A stretch of 64,000 bases of DNA from Chitinophaga sp. HK235 (GCF_018255755.1 NZ_CP073766.1:930001-994000); one strand, 5' to 3'. Counted from the first letter of the stretch, positions 1 to 9,302 are shown. A program made the numbers and translations. The notes: generated from the letters alone by a model not told the origin.

Positions 1-219
1 GTGAACAATTTACCATTTAGTATATCCATATGGTCTTCAATGATCATCGAAGATATTGACTTCAATTTAATTTATCCAATTTCAATTAAACAGCCTGAGG
101 TTGTCTGATAACATTTCCGGCAGTAAACTGTTTCATAGACAAGGAGACACGCAATAAGAATGTCGCAAATCTCCTCTTTAAAGTCGTCCTATCCCCCCAG
201 AGTACAGTATAAACCGTTT

Positions 220-227
220 TACCTTTG
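220..227 (+). promoter_or_regulatory. Bacteroidota -7 element upstream of the VOC gene
   Basis: TACCTTTG matches the Bacteroidota -7 consensus TAnnTTTG and ends 44 bases before the ATG at 272. No convincing TTG is seen at the -33 position, so only half of the promoter is supported. Confidence 0.45.
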
Positions 228-271
228 AATGACCCCCTACTATTATTCAATAGTTATTAAACTAAAAAATT

Positions 272-790
272 ATGGCAAAGAAAATCATTTCCCAAAGGAT
301 TACACCGCATTTATGGTTTGAAAAACAGGCGGAAGAAGCCGCGAAGTTTTATACCAGCATCTTCCCCAACTCATCAATAGGCCGTATTTCCCACTACACC
401 AAAGCAGGCTTTGAGATTCATCACATGCCGGAAGGCACTGTGCTCACCGTAGAGTTCACCCTCGACGGGCAGGAGTTTCTGGCACTCAATGGCGGGCCTG
501 TGTTTCAGTTCAACGAATCGGTTTCTTTTTTGGTAAACTGTGAAAATCAGGAAGAGATCGATTATTACTGGGAAAAGCTCCGGGTAGGTGGCGACCCTAA
601 GTCAGACCAATGTGGATGGCTAAAAGATCAATTCGGTCTGTCCTGGCAGGTGGCACCCGTACAGCTGGCTGATATGATGGTGGACAAGGATATCAACCGG
701 CTGAACCGGGTAATGGCTGCTCTTTTCAAAATGAAAAAACTGGACCTCCGGGCACTGGAAGAAGCCTACGGCACTTCTATCCCTGCCTGA
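272..790 (+). CDS. VOC-family PhnB-like protein
   Basis: This 172-residue cytoplasmic protein belongs to the glyoxalase/bleomycin-resistance (VOC) superfamily, PhnB / 3-demethylubiquinone methyltransferase-like group. The opening ITPHLWFEKQAEEAAKFYTS (residues 10-29) is the family's first beta-alpha unit. FTLDGQEFLALNGGP near residue 70 and FGLSWQVAP near residue 122 are the later conserved strands. Members are metal-dependent or purely structural folds and many have no known substrate, so no reaction is assigned. The ATG at 272 is preceded by a -7-like element. The next gene lies on the opposite strand and ends 34 bases downstream, so this is a single-gene unit. Family placement is firm; function is open. 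Confidence 0.85.
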   Translation: MAKKIISQRITPHLWFEKQAEEAAKFYTSIFPNSSIGRISHYTKAGFEIHHMPEGTVLTVEFTLDGQEFLALNGGPVFQFNESVSFLVNCENQEEIDYYWEKLRVGGDPKSDQCGWLKDQFGLSWQVAPVQLADMMVDKDINRLNRVMAALFKMKKLDLRALEEAYGTSIPA

Positions 791-824
791 TAACGGTCAT
801 GGATATACTTTTTCAGAAAAAAAC

Positions 825-1508
825 CTATCCCCTGGTGATCTTTCTGAACACGATAGTTCTTCGTGTTACGAAGCCCATATGTTCATACAGGCGAATGGCC
901 CGTTCATTTGCCACCGACACATGCAGCATGGAGGTCACGCCTTCTTCGGCATGCTGGTGGCAAAGCCGTGTGATCAACTGCTGCGCATAACCTCTACCGG
1001 TATAGGCAGGATCTGTTACGATGGCGCTCAGTTCGGTAAAGCCGCTCATACGCATCCGTTCTCCGGCCATGGCCACCAGCCTGCCTTCCTGCCAAATGCC
1101 ATAGTAGGTGCCCAGCAAACGGGTACCCGGATTATAATAACCTGGCTGTACCTTGTTAACCAGATCATACATAGCAGTGGCATCATCGGCTGTCAGCATG
1201 GTAATGGTTGCCGGTTCCTTTACAGGAAGGACCACCTGTGACCGCAGTACCATTTGCGCACAGGGCAACTCATTTACTATCTGCCAGTCTGCCGACAGCA
1301 CAGGCAGCTCACCGATCAGATAAAAAGATTCCCCTTCGTTTATCCATGGCTGCAACTCTTCCAAAGCACTTTGTTTTGCATCTTCGCAGGCAATAAAGGA
1401 AAGAATCTCCTTCCGGTATCTTTTCACCCGCTCCGTTCCCATCGACAAAGGTGCCTGGGTGGTTGTCAGCGCGCTCCATGCCGGATTATCCAATAATATC
1501 TCACTCAT
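825..1508 (-). CDS. GNAT-family N-acetyltransferase (FR47-like)
   Basis: The 227-residue protein has an atypical N-terminal half (about residues 1-100) and a C-terminal GNAT domain. The acetyl-CoA-binding signature V-x-x-x-x-x-R-G-x-G/A is visible as IVTDPAYTGRGYAQQLITRL near residue 165, and the typical last unit NERAIRLYEHMGFVTRR lies near residue 200. This arrangement is that of the FR47-like acetyltransferases, where the N-terminal half shapes the acceptor pocket; the acceptor cannot be told from the sequence. It is convergent with the VOC gene (34-base gap). About 470 bases with no gene follow its start, so it probably has its own promoter there. Confidence 0.85.
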   Translation of the reverse strand: MSEILLDNPAWSALTTTQAPLSMGTERVKRYRKEILSFIACEDAKQSALEELQPWINEGESFYLIGELPVLSADWQIVNELPCAQMVLRSQVVLPVKEPATITMLTADDATAMYDLVNKVQPGYYNPGTRLLGTYYGIWQEGRLVAMAGERMRMSGFTELSAIVTDPAYTGRGYAQQLITRLCHQHAEEGVTSMLHVSVANERAIRLYEHMGFVTRRTIVFRKITRG

Positions 1509-1981
1509 AATAAAAGCCCGCAGGGCTGCAATGTTTTAAATTCAATATAAAGTTTACAAGCTATAAAAAATTTAATAAAACCAACAGCAGCCTGTAAGAT
1601 GTATGCTGTACATTTTCGCGCTGTCAGCAGCTACATTCACCTTCTTCCCGTAAGATCTTCATCCTAACTTTTCATGATGATTTCTTTGTTCATACCTAAT
1701 TCCTGCAAAGAGATTGCAGGAATTTTATCTTTCTGTTAAATGTACATGACAAGCATCTGCTATAAAATGTTTTTTAGTGAATGACACTACACTTTTAATC
1801 TTATTTTTTTATTATATTTACTGTGAGCTTCGCCAACTAGACAAAAAAACAGTCACAATCCCTAAACGGAGCCACCATTGAACACAAGATCAAACCCGTA
1901 AAAGACATGCTTACCTGCGCACTTTAGACACATTTGAAAGGAAACGTGCGACCCTCAAAAAACTATTGAAAATCTTATTTA
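1509..1981. other. Gene-free interval with one strong hairpin
   Basis: No credible coding sequence was found in this 473-base AT-rich stretch between the divergent GNAT and histidine kinase genes. It should hold both their promoters, but no clean TAnnTTTG pair was found. The only structure I see is the perfect hairpin listed separately at 1698-1724. Confidence 0.5.
1698..1724 (+). terminator. Isolated perfect 11-bp hairpin
   Basis: AATTCCTGCAA and its exact complement TTGCAGGAATT enclose a 5-base loop and are followed by TTATCTTTCT. It resembles an intrinsic terminator on the plus strand, but no plus-strand gene precedes it. It could end an unannotated short RNA or serve as a binding site. 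Confidence 0.35.
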
Positions 1982-3754
1982 ATGCTAGACATGTACATTC
2001 ACAACAAAATCCTATCCGGCTTTATCCATTTTTTAGGAAGACCATTATTTGCCGGCACCAAAGACTTCACTTACAAGGAAGACAAGAGACCTGTCATTCT
2101 GGTAAATGCATTGGGACTGCTCATGACCATCCTGGTACTGGGCATTGGATCTTATTTTTATTCTCTGCATCCCAGTATGGTGATTCTCCTCCCCATTTTG
2201 ATTGAGGCAGCTGCCTTTATTTATGTGATCGTTTTAAACCATTTAAAAAAATATTTCAAGGCCAGTCTGGTGATGCTCATCGCCAACAGTGTTTTTGCGG
2301 TGTACTGGAGTACTGTTTTTGGAACGGCCATCCCTATAGATCTGGTGATGGCTTTTCTGGCCACGATCGTTTTCCATCTGTGCAGCACCTTTTTCCTGAG
2401 CAAGGAGCGAAAGGTACTGGTATCCTGTCTGATCATCACGGTGATTGCCCTGATACTGGTACAGGTCAATCAGCGGCAGCGTTTCATCGCTCCGCTGGAA
2501 CTGGCTCCGGATACAGCCTATATCATACATTTAATCACCTCCTCCGCTTTTCTGGCATTGATCATTCTGGTGATGTCTTCCTATATCGGTAAGATTCATG
2601 CGCTGTTGTATTCTGAAAGAAAACTAAAAGATGCTTCTGTTGCCAAAAGCACCTTCCTGCGTGAAACGTACCATGAGCTCAGAACGCCGCTGAATGCCAT
2701 TTACGGCATCGCACAGCTGCTGCAGCTCAGACGAAATGGTTATAGTGCAGAAGAAAAAAGGGAAATCGACGATCTGTATTCTGCCTGTTATATTGCCCGA
2801 AACATCATCAACAATGTGCTGGACATGTCGCGTATTGATGCAGGCAGATTTAATACTGTTACCAAAGAATCCCTTAACCTGAAGGAGTGTGTGGGACATT
2901 GCACCGCTATCAATCAGTATATCGCACTTTCCAGGGGTATTACCATCCGGGAAAGTTTTGACGAACAATTACCGGCTATCATCAACAGTGATAAGATCAT
3001 CCTCACCAAAATCATCAACAACCTGCTGTCTAATGCTGTGAAATTTGCCACAGGCAATAGTTACGTAGAAATCCGATGTCAGCGTGAGCATCATCAGGTA
3101 ATATTCAGGGTGATCAACCAGGGCAGCATTAACCATGAAAAAGCTGCTCAGATTTTTGAAGCTTTTGTATCTGAGCGCAACCAGATCACCGAAGGTACCG
3201 GGCTGGGGCTCTCCATCACCAAACACCTGGTAGAACTGCTAGGCGGACAGATATTTATTGAGCCGGATGAAAAGCATACCCATACCATCATTGCTTTCAC
3301 ACTACCCCTGGAAGCCGCCAGAGGCAAAAGCAGTACAGCCAGCAAACAGCACTATCGCAGAAACGTATTTCCTGGTGCCACCGCGCTGGTGATTGAAGAT
3401 GACCCTATCAGCAGTTCGCTGCTCACCAAGATACTCACGCATATGGGCCTTACCTCTACCCTCTGCCATACAGGCGAGGAAGCTATGGAGCTGATACAAA
3501 TAGAAAGACCCGATGTAATCATCTCAGATCTGCATATGTCCAATATGAGCGGAAAGGAACTGCTTCAGCATTTACGCAGCCATCCCCTCTTCAAAGACAT
3601 TCCAGTGCTGATTGTATCCGGAGATGCTTTTACTTCCGTGAAGGAAGACATACTAAGAGCAGGTGCCAACGCCTATATTTCCAAGCCTGTGCATTTTAAT
3701 GAACTGTACCTGGCCTTGTCCAGGCACCTGCCTCAGTTTCAGGCGCAGGCATAA
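1982..3754 (+). CDS. Hybrid sensor histidine kinase / response regulator
   Basis: A 590-residue membrane kinase. Residues 38-205 contain about six hydrophobic helices forming a membrane sensor. HisKA follows with the phospho-acceptor H231 in FLRETYHELRTPLNAI. The HATPase domain has the N box NNLLSNAVKF (about 346-355) and the G2 box GTGLGLSI (405-412). A C-terminal receiver (about 465-585) carries the acidic pair ED-D at 472-474, phospho-acceptor D516 in IISDLHMSNMSG and the conserved lysine in YISKP. The usual DxGxG ATP-lid motif (G1 box) is degenerate, reading INQGSIN near residue 378. No DNA-binding output domain or adjacent response regulator is present, so signalling probably passes to an unlinked partner. 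The signal sensed is unknown. Confidence 0.93.
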   Translation: MLDMYIHNKILSGFIHFLGRPLFAGTKDFTYKEDKRPVILVNALGLLMTILVLGIGSYFYSLHPSMVILLPILIEAAAFIYVIVLNHLKKYFKASLVMLIANSVFAVYWSTVFGTAIPIDLVMAFLATIVFHLCSTFFLSKERKVLVSCLIITVIALILVQVNQRQRFIAPLELAPDTAYIIHLITSSAFLALIILVMSSYIGKIHALLYSERKLKDASVAKSTFLRETYHELRTPLNAIYGIAQLLQLRRNGYSAEEKREIDDLYSACYIARNIINNVLDMSRIDAGRFNTVTKESLNLKECVGHCTAINQYIALSRGITIRESFDEQLPAIINSDKIILTKIINNLLSNAVKFATGNSYVEIRCQREHHQVIFRVINQGSINHEKAAQIFEAFVSERNQITEGTGLGLSITKHLVELLGGQIFIEPDEKHTHTIIAFTLPLEAARGKSSTASKQHYRRNVFPGATALVIEDDPISSSLLTKILTHMGLTSTLCHTGEEAMELIQIERPDVIISDLHMSNMSGKELLQHLRSHPLFKDIPVLIVSGDAFTSVKEDILRAGANAYISKPVHFNELYLALSRHLPQFQAQA

Positions 3755-3986
3755 TATCTGCTATTACCGTTTGTTTGCACCTTGATATTTGTTAATCCCC
3801 GGATTCATTTCCGGTGCCATATTGCGCACCCGGGCATGTGTATTTATTTTATCAGGCAGGTCCCGACTCATGGATATTACCGGCTGACCAGAAATTTGCA
3901 AATTCTTTCCATTAATTTCGTATTTTCTTGCGCCCCAATATGGGCTATGGATACAAGCATCTATTTGTTGTACTAAATACATTACT

Positions 3987-5312
3987 ATGAAAACAGGATT
4001 AGCGCTGACATTGTCAGACAGCAAGCCTTTAAAGAAGTTAGGCCTGTTCCTTTTGCTTCCGTCTGTCATGCTGGCTCTTCACAGTTGCCATAACAACGCT
4101 CAGCCGCCGACAGCCGGACTGACAGCCGACAGTGGCAACGTAGGACTGCAACTCCCCGAAGGATTTGGCGCCCTGCGGTTTGCCGACAGTACCGGCAACG
4201 CCAGGCACCTGACCGTCAACAAAAACGGAGTGGTGTTTGTGAAACTGGAATCACCGGTGAAAGGCAACGGCATCGTAGTGCTGACTGATAAAAACGGGGA
4301 TGGTCGTGCAGATGAGCATAGCGGCTTCGCGCCGTATGGTGGCACCGGCATAGCCATTAAAGATGGTTATCTGTATGCCTCTTCCAACACCAGCGTATTT
4401 CGCTACAAACTCAACGACAAGCTGGAAGTAGCAGACCCTCAGCACCCGGACACGCTGGTTAGTGGCCTGATAGACCGCGGTCAGCACAACTCCAAATCCA
4501 TTGCACTGGATAATAACGGTAACCTCTATGTGAATATCGGTGCACCTTCCAATGTATGCCAGGAAAAAGACCGTACCAAAGGCTCTCCCGGTATGCAGCC
4601 CTGCCCTTTACTGGACTCTGCAGGCGGCATCTGGGTATTTAAAGCCAACGAGCTGCATCAGGGTTATCACAACGGCAAACGATACGCTACCGGCCTTAGA
4701 AACGTGGTGGGCCTCGACTGGAACCAGGCTACCAACGCGCTGTACGTGATGCAGCATGGCCGCGACAACCTGCACGATTTTTTCCCGGAACTGTATGATG
4801 CCAAAACATCCGCAGAACTGCCTGCAGAAACCATGTACAAGCTGCATGAAGGTTCTGATTGCGGATGGCCTTATATCTATTACGATCAGTTCCAGCAGAA
4901 AAAAATCATTTCTCCGGAATATGGCGGCGATGGTAAAAAAGCCGTTACCGATAAATACGATGATCCTATCGTAACTTTCCCTGGACACCTGGCTCCTAAC
5001 GGGCTGCTGTTCTACACTGGCAACATGTTCCCTGAAAGATACAAGAACGGCGCCTTCATCGCCTTCCATGGCTCCTGGAACAGGGCTCCTGAACCACAAC
5101 AGGGTTTCTTCGTTGCTTTTGTGCCTTTCCAGAATGGTGCTCCTTCCGGTAAATGGGAAATCTTCGCCAAGGGATTTGCGGGCAAAGAAAATATTGTCGC
5201 CCCTGGCGATGCTGCCCACCGCCCCTGTGGCCTTGCACAAGGACCTGATGGCTCCCTCTACGTGTCTGACGACAAGATGGGCACCATCTATCGCATTATC
5301 TATAAAAAATAA
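3987..5312 (+). CDS. PQQ-dependent sugar dehydrogenase / sorbosone dehydrogenase-like lipoprotein
   Basis: 441 residues. A long N-terminal region ends in a hydrophobic stretch and the lipobox-like LALHSC with C34, so it is probably a lipoprotein of the periplasmic face. The body is a six-bladed propeller of the GDH-B / L-sorbosone dehydrogenase family. Supporting motifs include VLTDKNGDGRADE near residue 100, HNSKSIALDNNGNLYVNIG near 165, GLRNVVGLDWN near 235, FHGSWNR near 355 and HRPCGLAQGPDGSLYVSDD near 410. Such proteins oxidise sugars or related alcohols with PQQ and pass electrons to the respiratory chain; the substrate here is unknown. A strong terminator follows 14 bases after the stop, so the gene is monocistronic. 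Confidence 0.85.
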   Translation: MKTGLALTLSDSKPLKKLGLFLLLPSVMLALHSCHNNAQPPTAGLTADSGNVGLQLPEGFGALRFADSTGNARHLTVNKNGVVFVKLESPVKGNGIVVLTDKNGDGRADEHSGFAPYGGTGIAIKDGYLYASSNTSVFRYKLNDKLEVADPQHPDTLVSGLIDRGQHNSKSIALDNNGNLYVNIGAPSNVCQEKDRTKGSPGMQPCPLLDSAGGIWVFKANELHQGYHNGKRYATGLRNVVGLDWNQATNALYVMQHGRDNLHDFFPELYDAKTSAELPAETMYKLHEGSDCGWPYIYYDQFQQKKIISPEYGGDGKKAVTDKYDDPIVTFPGHLAPNGLLFYTGNMFPERYKNGAFIAFHGSWNRAPEPQQGFFVAFVPFQNGAPSGKWEIFAKGFAGKENIVAPGDAAHRPCGLAQGPDGSLYVSDDKMGTIYRIIYKK

Positions 5313-5325
5313 TTACTGATATAAA

Positions 5326-5370
5326 ACAAGCCCCCAAAAGACATTGTGCTTTTGGGGGCTTGTTAATTTA
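5326..5370 (+). terminator. Intrinsic terminator after the sugar dehydrogenase gene
   Basis: A perfect 15-bp stem, ACAAGCCCCCAAAAG pairing with CTTTTGGGGGCTTGT around an 8-base loop, is followed by TAATTTA. It lies 14 bases past the stop codon at 5312. Confidence 0.85.
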
Positions 5371-5511
5371 TATGTGTTAGTAAGATGCTGGCGGAGATGA
5401 TGGACCCGGATATTCTGTGCAGTAATTTTATCTACCTAAAGATAGACAATCATCCGTTATCGCTTAATACTTATCTTCCGGCCAGGAAACTGATTTTATC
5501 GTTTAGTCACT

Positions 5512-6612
5512 ATGCGTTATACCTGTGTTTTTCTGGCCATACTGCTGACACCTTTTTACGTTTATCCGCAGGCTGATATGCCAAAGAAGGATTTCGCCTT
5601 CACTGACAGTCTGGCCCGGACAATCCGTTATCACGGCGACGTGTATACGCATACCCGTGAGCTAACCACCCCGTACAACGATCAGCTTTCCAAAACCAGG
5701 GCTATCTTTATCTGGATCACCGATAATATCGCGTATGACTATAAAGCGGTCAATAAAGGCAAACCAGCACCTCGCATACCTCCCTGTGTACCTGGTACAG
5801 ACTGCCAAAGGGTGATGCAGGACTGGGAAAACAAATACCTGCAACGGATACTGAAAAAGAAAAAGAGTGTTTGTGAAGGTTATGCCAGGCTCTTTAAGAA
5901 GATGTGCAACATTGCCGGCGTCCGTTGCGAAGTGGTCAGTGGTTATATTAAAACACGGTACTATCATATTGGCCGTGCCGGCGCTGTAGATCATGCCTGG
6001 AATGCTGTGTACCTGGACAGTTCCTGGCATATGGTAGATCCCACCTGGGCTGCAGGTGGCTGTGATGAGGATGAAAATATCGGCAAGCTCCAATCTTTTG
6101 AAAAGCTGTTCAATAACTATTACTGGCAGGCATCCTACAGTGATTTTCACCGCAACCATTATCCGGAGAAAGGACAATGGGCTTTTAAGGAAAACTATAC
6201 CAAAGAGAAGTTTGCTGCTGCACCATACATTGCCGGCAGTGTTATCAGTGACCTTCGCCTGTTGTCACCGGAGCCCGGCATTATCCAGGCCCGTAAGGGA
6301 GATACGATCCGATTCAGGTTTACTTACCGCGGCCAGCTTACTTATCTGCAGGCCAACTCCAATCTGTTCCGCAATCCTACAACTTACCGCATGGAGAAAG
6401 TATCCAGACGGCGCTGGCAACCAGTATGGGATACCTTTGCCCTGAAAAAACAACAATACGTTTCGTTTCGCAAAAGCTTCCGCGGCTACGCTTTTGAATA
6501 TGTGGTTACAGATGAAAACCTGAACTACATAGACATTCTGTTTGACTACGAAAGGGCTTTCCGTTATAAGGTGAACATTATCCGGGAACCGGTGCAGTTA
6601 GCGGGTAAATAA
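5512..6612 (+). CDS. Exported transglutaminase-like (Kyphoscoliosis-type) protein
   Basis: 366 residues beginning with a signal peptide (MRYTCVFLAILLTPFYVYPQ, cleavage near residue 20). The transglutaminase-like core is complete: Cys121 in KSVCEGYARLF, His161 in DHAWNAV and Asp176 in VDPTW form the expected Cys-His-Asp triad, with a cysteine-rich insert (C92, C98) before it. The C-terminal third (about 240-366) is a beta-rich domain typical of CYK3/Kyphoscoliosis-like bacterial proteins. Related proteins act as cysteine proteases or remain uncharacterised, so protein cross-linking is not implied. The last 15 bases overlap the 3' end of the convergent gene at 6598-7578. Confidence 0.85.
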   Translation: MRYTCVFLAILLTPFYVYPQADMPKKDFAFTDSLARTIRYHGDVYTHTRELTTPYNDQLSKTRAIFIWITDNIAYDYKAVNKGKPAPRIPPCVPGTDCQRVMQDWENKYLQRILKKKKSVCEGYARLFKKMCNIAGVRCEVVSGYIKTRYYHIGRAGAVDHAWNAVYLDSSWHMVDPTWAAGGCDEDENIGKLQSFEKLFNNYYWQASYSDFHRNHYPEKGQWAFKENYTKEKFAAAPYIAGSVISDLRLLSPEPGIIQARKGDTIRFRFTYRGQLTYLQANSNLFRNPTTYRMEKVSRRRWQPVWDTFALKKQQYVSFRKSFRGYAFEYVVTDENLNYIDILFDYERAFRYKVNIIREPVQLAGK

Positions 6613-7578
6613 GCTTACTTTATGATCTGTAGTGAGCACGGCCACTGTGTCCAGCTCTTTGCTGTAGGCAATCTGCTGCGGTTTAATATGATGGATGATG
6701 GATGAAGCCTGTTCGCTGGCAGGAAATCCTTCCAGCTGGTCAATGATTTCGCCGGTTCTGTAGTTGATGACTTTAGGAAAACGGAAAAAGTCCCAGGCAT
6801 AGGTTTCATTGATCGGAAACAGATTGCCGAAGGGACCATTCACCGTTACAACTGCAGACAAACTGCTAGTAGTGAGATCCCATATCGCCAGCTGTCCTGG
6901 CAGCAAAGGAGCAGATTCTTCATCATCGTACAGGTCAGCACCATCAATAGCGCCGATCAGCACTTCGTGATTGCTGATGAACCCGGCGGTATTAACTTCG
7001 ACAGTCACATCCGGACGCAGGGAGCAGGTGTCTAGTAACAGCGGATTTTCCATACAGGAAGGAATATGATAGGCAACCACCATATCCATCGGTTGCCATA
7101 CCCAGCCCTTGCTGATGAGCCATTTATTGTCGGGGCTGACTTCCAGGCGGGAATGGAAAAAATCGGCGGGCGCGCGGCCGGCGATGCAGGTAATGATCTC
7201 CCCTGATTCCACATCCTCAAATTCCAACTGACAATATACTTGAGGGCAATGCGCCAGGTAAGTCCTTCCGTTTTCTGCCACCAGAAATACAGCCGGATAT
7301 TCGTATGTTTCCGCATGATAATAGGAACGATTGATCTCCCGCAGCATTTCCCCATTTTTGAGCAACAGTCCTTTGGTGCCGAGTTTGGTATATAGCAAAG
7401 TATATTGTCCGTCTGCCGAAGTGATAGCTGCATCGAAGCTGTAAGAAAAGTGACGGGTAACACCTGGTTGTTTCTTTTCCGAAGAATAGATCTGTTCTCC
7501 CAGAGCCCAGTCTACCAGGTCGTGCTTACGCCAGGAAATTGTTTGCGTATAGGCATGTTCGATAGTCCGCTGTTGCAT
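6598..7578 (-). CDS. Cytoplasmic beta-propeller-like protein of unknown function
   Basis: 326 residues without a signal peptide or membrane segment. The sequence is built of repeated beta-rich units of the kind x-SPDNKWLISKG-x (near 150), LAIWDLTTSSLSAVVTV (near 232) and IAYSKELDTVAVLTTDHKVSLF (near 305), which resemble WD40-type blades without their exact signatures. No catalytic motif is visible. It converges on the transglutaminase-like gene with a 15-base overlap of the coding 3' ends. Nearest upstream neighbour on the same strand is the DUF417 gene, whose stop is 39 bases before this start, so co-transcription is possible. Function not recognised. Confidence 0.7.
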   Translation of the reverse strand: MQQRTIEHAYTQTISWRKHDLVDWALGEQIYSSEKKQPGVTRHFSYSFDAAITSADGQYTLLYTKLGTKGLLLKNGEMLREINRSYYHAETYEYPAVFLVAENGRTYLAHCPQVYCQLEFEDVESGEIITCIAGRAPADFFHSRLEVSPDNKWLISKGWVWQPMDMVVAYHIPSCMENPLLLDTCSLRPDVTVEVNTAGFISNHEVLIGAIDGADLYDDEESAPLLPGQLAIWDLTTSSLSAVVTVNGPFGNLFPINETYAWDFFRFPKVINYRTGEIIDQLEGFPASEQASSIIHHIKPQQIAYSKELDTVAVLTTDHKVSLFTR

Positions 7579-7617
7579 ATGCTATGGCTGTTTTACCAGC
7601 TTCAAAGATACCTAAAA

Positions 7618-8193
7618 CTAAGCATCCTTCCTGCGTTGCAGATAAATAGCCGCAGACTCACTCATGGTGATCAGCGCACCTCCCAGGATGACAATATCTT
7701 TCACTACCAGCCGGCCGCGGCCTGAGAGGTAAGGGAATCCCCACTGATGATCTGTAAGATGTGGTACCCATGATTCAGGTGTCGTGATCAGAAAAGACAG
7801 CGTACCCAGCGTCGTCACAAATACAAGACCACTACCCACCATACTGGCCAGTGGCGCCACTTTATACAAGGCTACCAATATACCCAGTATGATCAGAAAA
7901 ATACCCAGGCCATAGGAAAACACATAGGTGTTGTTGGCCTCATGCCATTGATGATTAGCCGTTATCAGTTCTCCTTCCTTGTTTATATGGCTTTTGTACT
8001 CTTCCGGGTGATGATAGAAAAAGGACATAAAGGGGCTGTTGGCCACAAAGGGCACAATACCATCAGCTTCATAAGTAAAAAATTTCAGTCCGCCGATCCA
8101 GAGGAAGACCAGCACAATACCGTATCGGATGGCTTTTTTACCCAGCTGGTCAAGATTTGCGATGGCGTTCAGTAGCTTGTTTTTCATGTTCAT
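7618..8193 (-). CDS. DUF417 (YkgB/RclC-like) inner-membrane protein
   Basis: 191 residues with about four membrane helices: IRYGIVLVFLWIGGLKFF (about 22-39), FSYGLGIFLIILGILVAL (about 91-108), MVGSGLVFVTTLGTLSFLI and VKDIVILGGALITMSESAA. The motif FLWIGGLKFFTYEADGI followed by PFVANSPFMSF is diagnostic of DUF417, the family of E. coli RclC, which belongs to a reactive-chlorine defence operon controlled by an AraC-type regulator. Here too an AraC-type regulator lies 79 bases upstream on the same strand and an AhpD-like gene beyond it, which supports a redox-stress role by analogy only. A -7-like element lies at 8226-8233. Confidence 0.85.
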   Translation of the reverse strand: MNMKNKLLNAIANLDQLGKKAIRYGIVLVFLWIGGLKFFTYEADGIVPFVANSPFMSFFYHHPEEYKSHINKEGELITANHQWHEANNTYVFSYGLGIFLIILGILVALYKVAPLASMVGSGLVFVTTLGTLSFLITTPESWVPHLTDHQWGFPYLSGRGRLVVKDIVILGGALITMSESAAIYLQRRKDA

Positions 8194-8225
8194 TCATTTG
8201 TGTGTGACCGTCAATAATGACTACA

Positions 8226-8233
8226 CAAATGTA
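8226..8233 (-). promoter_or_regulatory. Bacteroidota -7 element upstream of the DUF417 gene
   Basis: On the minus strand this reads TACATTTG, a full match to TAnnTTTG, 32 bases before the start codon at 8193. No -33 TTG is seen at the right distance. Confidence 0.4.
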
Positions 8234-8272
8234 GATCAGCCACATGGGGCAGACCATGGAAGGAACAGGTTA

Positions 8273-9130
8273 TTACATGGACAAATCTGCCACCACCGAA
8301 ATGCCCGTTCTGCGGCGGAAAGTACGGGGTGATACTTTTGTCATCTTCTTAAAAAAACGGCTGAAATAAAACTCATCTTCAAACTGAAGTTCATAGGCAA
8401 TTTCCTTGATGCTCTTCCGGGTAAGGTGCAGGTGTTTTTTAGCTTCCAGCACCAGTCTGTCCTGAATCAGTTGTGACGGGGATTTGCCAAAATACCCTTT
8501 ACAGCGTTTGGAGAGATGATTAGGTGAGATAGCCAGCATAGCGGCGTAATCCGCAGGCTTGTGCAAAGACCGGTAGTGCTGGTCCAGCAGCTGTCGGAAT
8601 TGTTCCATCTGTTGATCCCGCGGCTGTTCATCCGGCCGGGCTGTTTGTGTTTGCAGCCGGATGGTGCTCGATTTGGCCAGTAGTAGCTGCAGATAGGCTT
8701 TTAATACAATGCCGGAAGGTGGTTCCTGATGCAGTTCATTGTCCAGTTGAGTCAATAGTTGCGTAAAATCCGCTGCCTGGGTGGCAGACAGACTAATATA
8801 AGGCCATAGATAAATATTGTTAAACAACAGTCCGTTGCAGGCTACGTCACTGTGGTGCTGCTCTATGCAATAAAAATCACCATGGAACTGCAGCAGCAAA
8901 ACTTCCATGTCTTTATCTGCCTGCAAACGCAGGGCCTGAAAAGGTGTTGCAAACAATAATACCGGGCCGTTGAAGGAAAACGTACTAAAATCGGCGTGAT
9001 AAGTGCCACTGCCGGATGGTATAAATATAACTGTGTACTCCGAAAACTGTGAGGGCCGCGCCAGCGAAGCTGCTGTTGCCGGCTTTAGTCCGAATAAATA
9101 TTCTCCTGTATCTGCATGTACCGCTTTCAT
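8273..9130 (-). CDS. AraC-family transcriptional regulator
   Basis: 285 residues: an N-terminal cupin-like sensing region (about 10-150, with the typical SGSGTYHADFSTFSFNGPVLLF) and a C-terminal double helix-turn-helix (about 185-280). The latter shows YAAMLAISPNHLSKRCKGYFGKSP and IAYELQFEDEFYFSRFFKKMTKVSPRTFR, the usual AraC/XylS pattern, split here only by quoting. It is divergent from the AhpD-like gene and directly upstream of DUF417, the likely targets. A well-formed promoter lies at 9204-9235. The inducer is unknown. Confidence in the family is high. Confidence 0.92.
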   Translation of the reverse strand: MKAVHADTGEYLFGLKPATAASLARPSQFSEYTVIFIPSGSGTYHADFSTFSFNGPVLLFATPFQALRLQADKDMEVLLLQFHGDFYCIEQHHSDVACNGLLFNNIYLWPYISLSATQAADFTQLLTQLDNELHQEPPSGIVLKAYLQLLLAKSSTIRLQTQTARPDEQPRDQQMEQFRQLLDQHYRSLHKPADYAAMLAISPNHLSKRCKGYFGKSPSQLIQDRLVLEAKKHLHLTRKSIKEIAYELQFEDEFYFSRFFKKMTKVSPRTFRRRTGISVVADLSM

Positions 9131-9203
9131 GATAGTTGGTTTAAATAGGCTATAAGACTACGAAAATAGCACAATCCCCACTTTATAAACTCAATTTACA
9201 TTA

Positions 9204-9235
9204 CAAAAATAAAAATATAAAATTCTTGTCCCAAA
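9204..9235 (-). promoter_or_regulatory. Bacteroidota promoter of the AraC-type regulator
   Basis: The minus strand carries TTTG at 9235-9232, a 20-base spacer and TATTTTTG at 9211-9204, matching both halves of the Bacteroidota consensus with normal spacing. The start codon lies about 74 bases downstream. Confidence 0.6.
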
Positions 9236-9302
9236 TGAAAAAAGTGAGTTGTCATCATTACAAACACAATCAAACATCATTCACTATATAAAATCAATAC
9301 AA

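Noticed and set aside
9249..9302. Longer start (TTG 9249) for the AhpD-like gene
   Set aside because: Adds 18 residues atypical of the family and uses a rare start codon; the ATG at 9303 fits family length.
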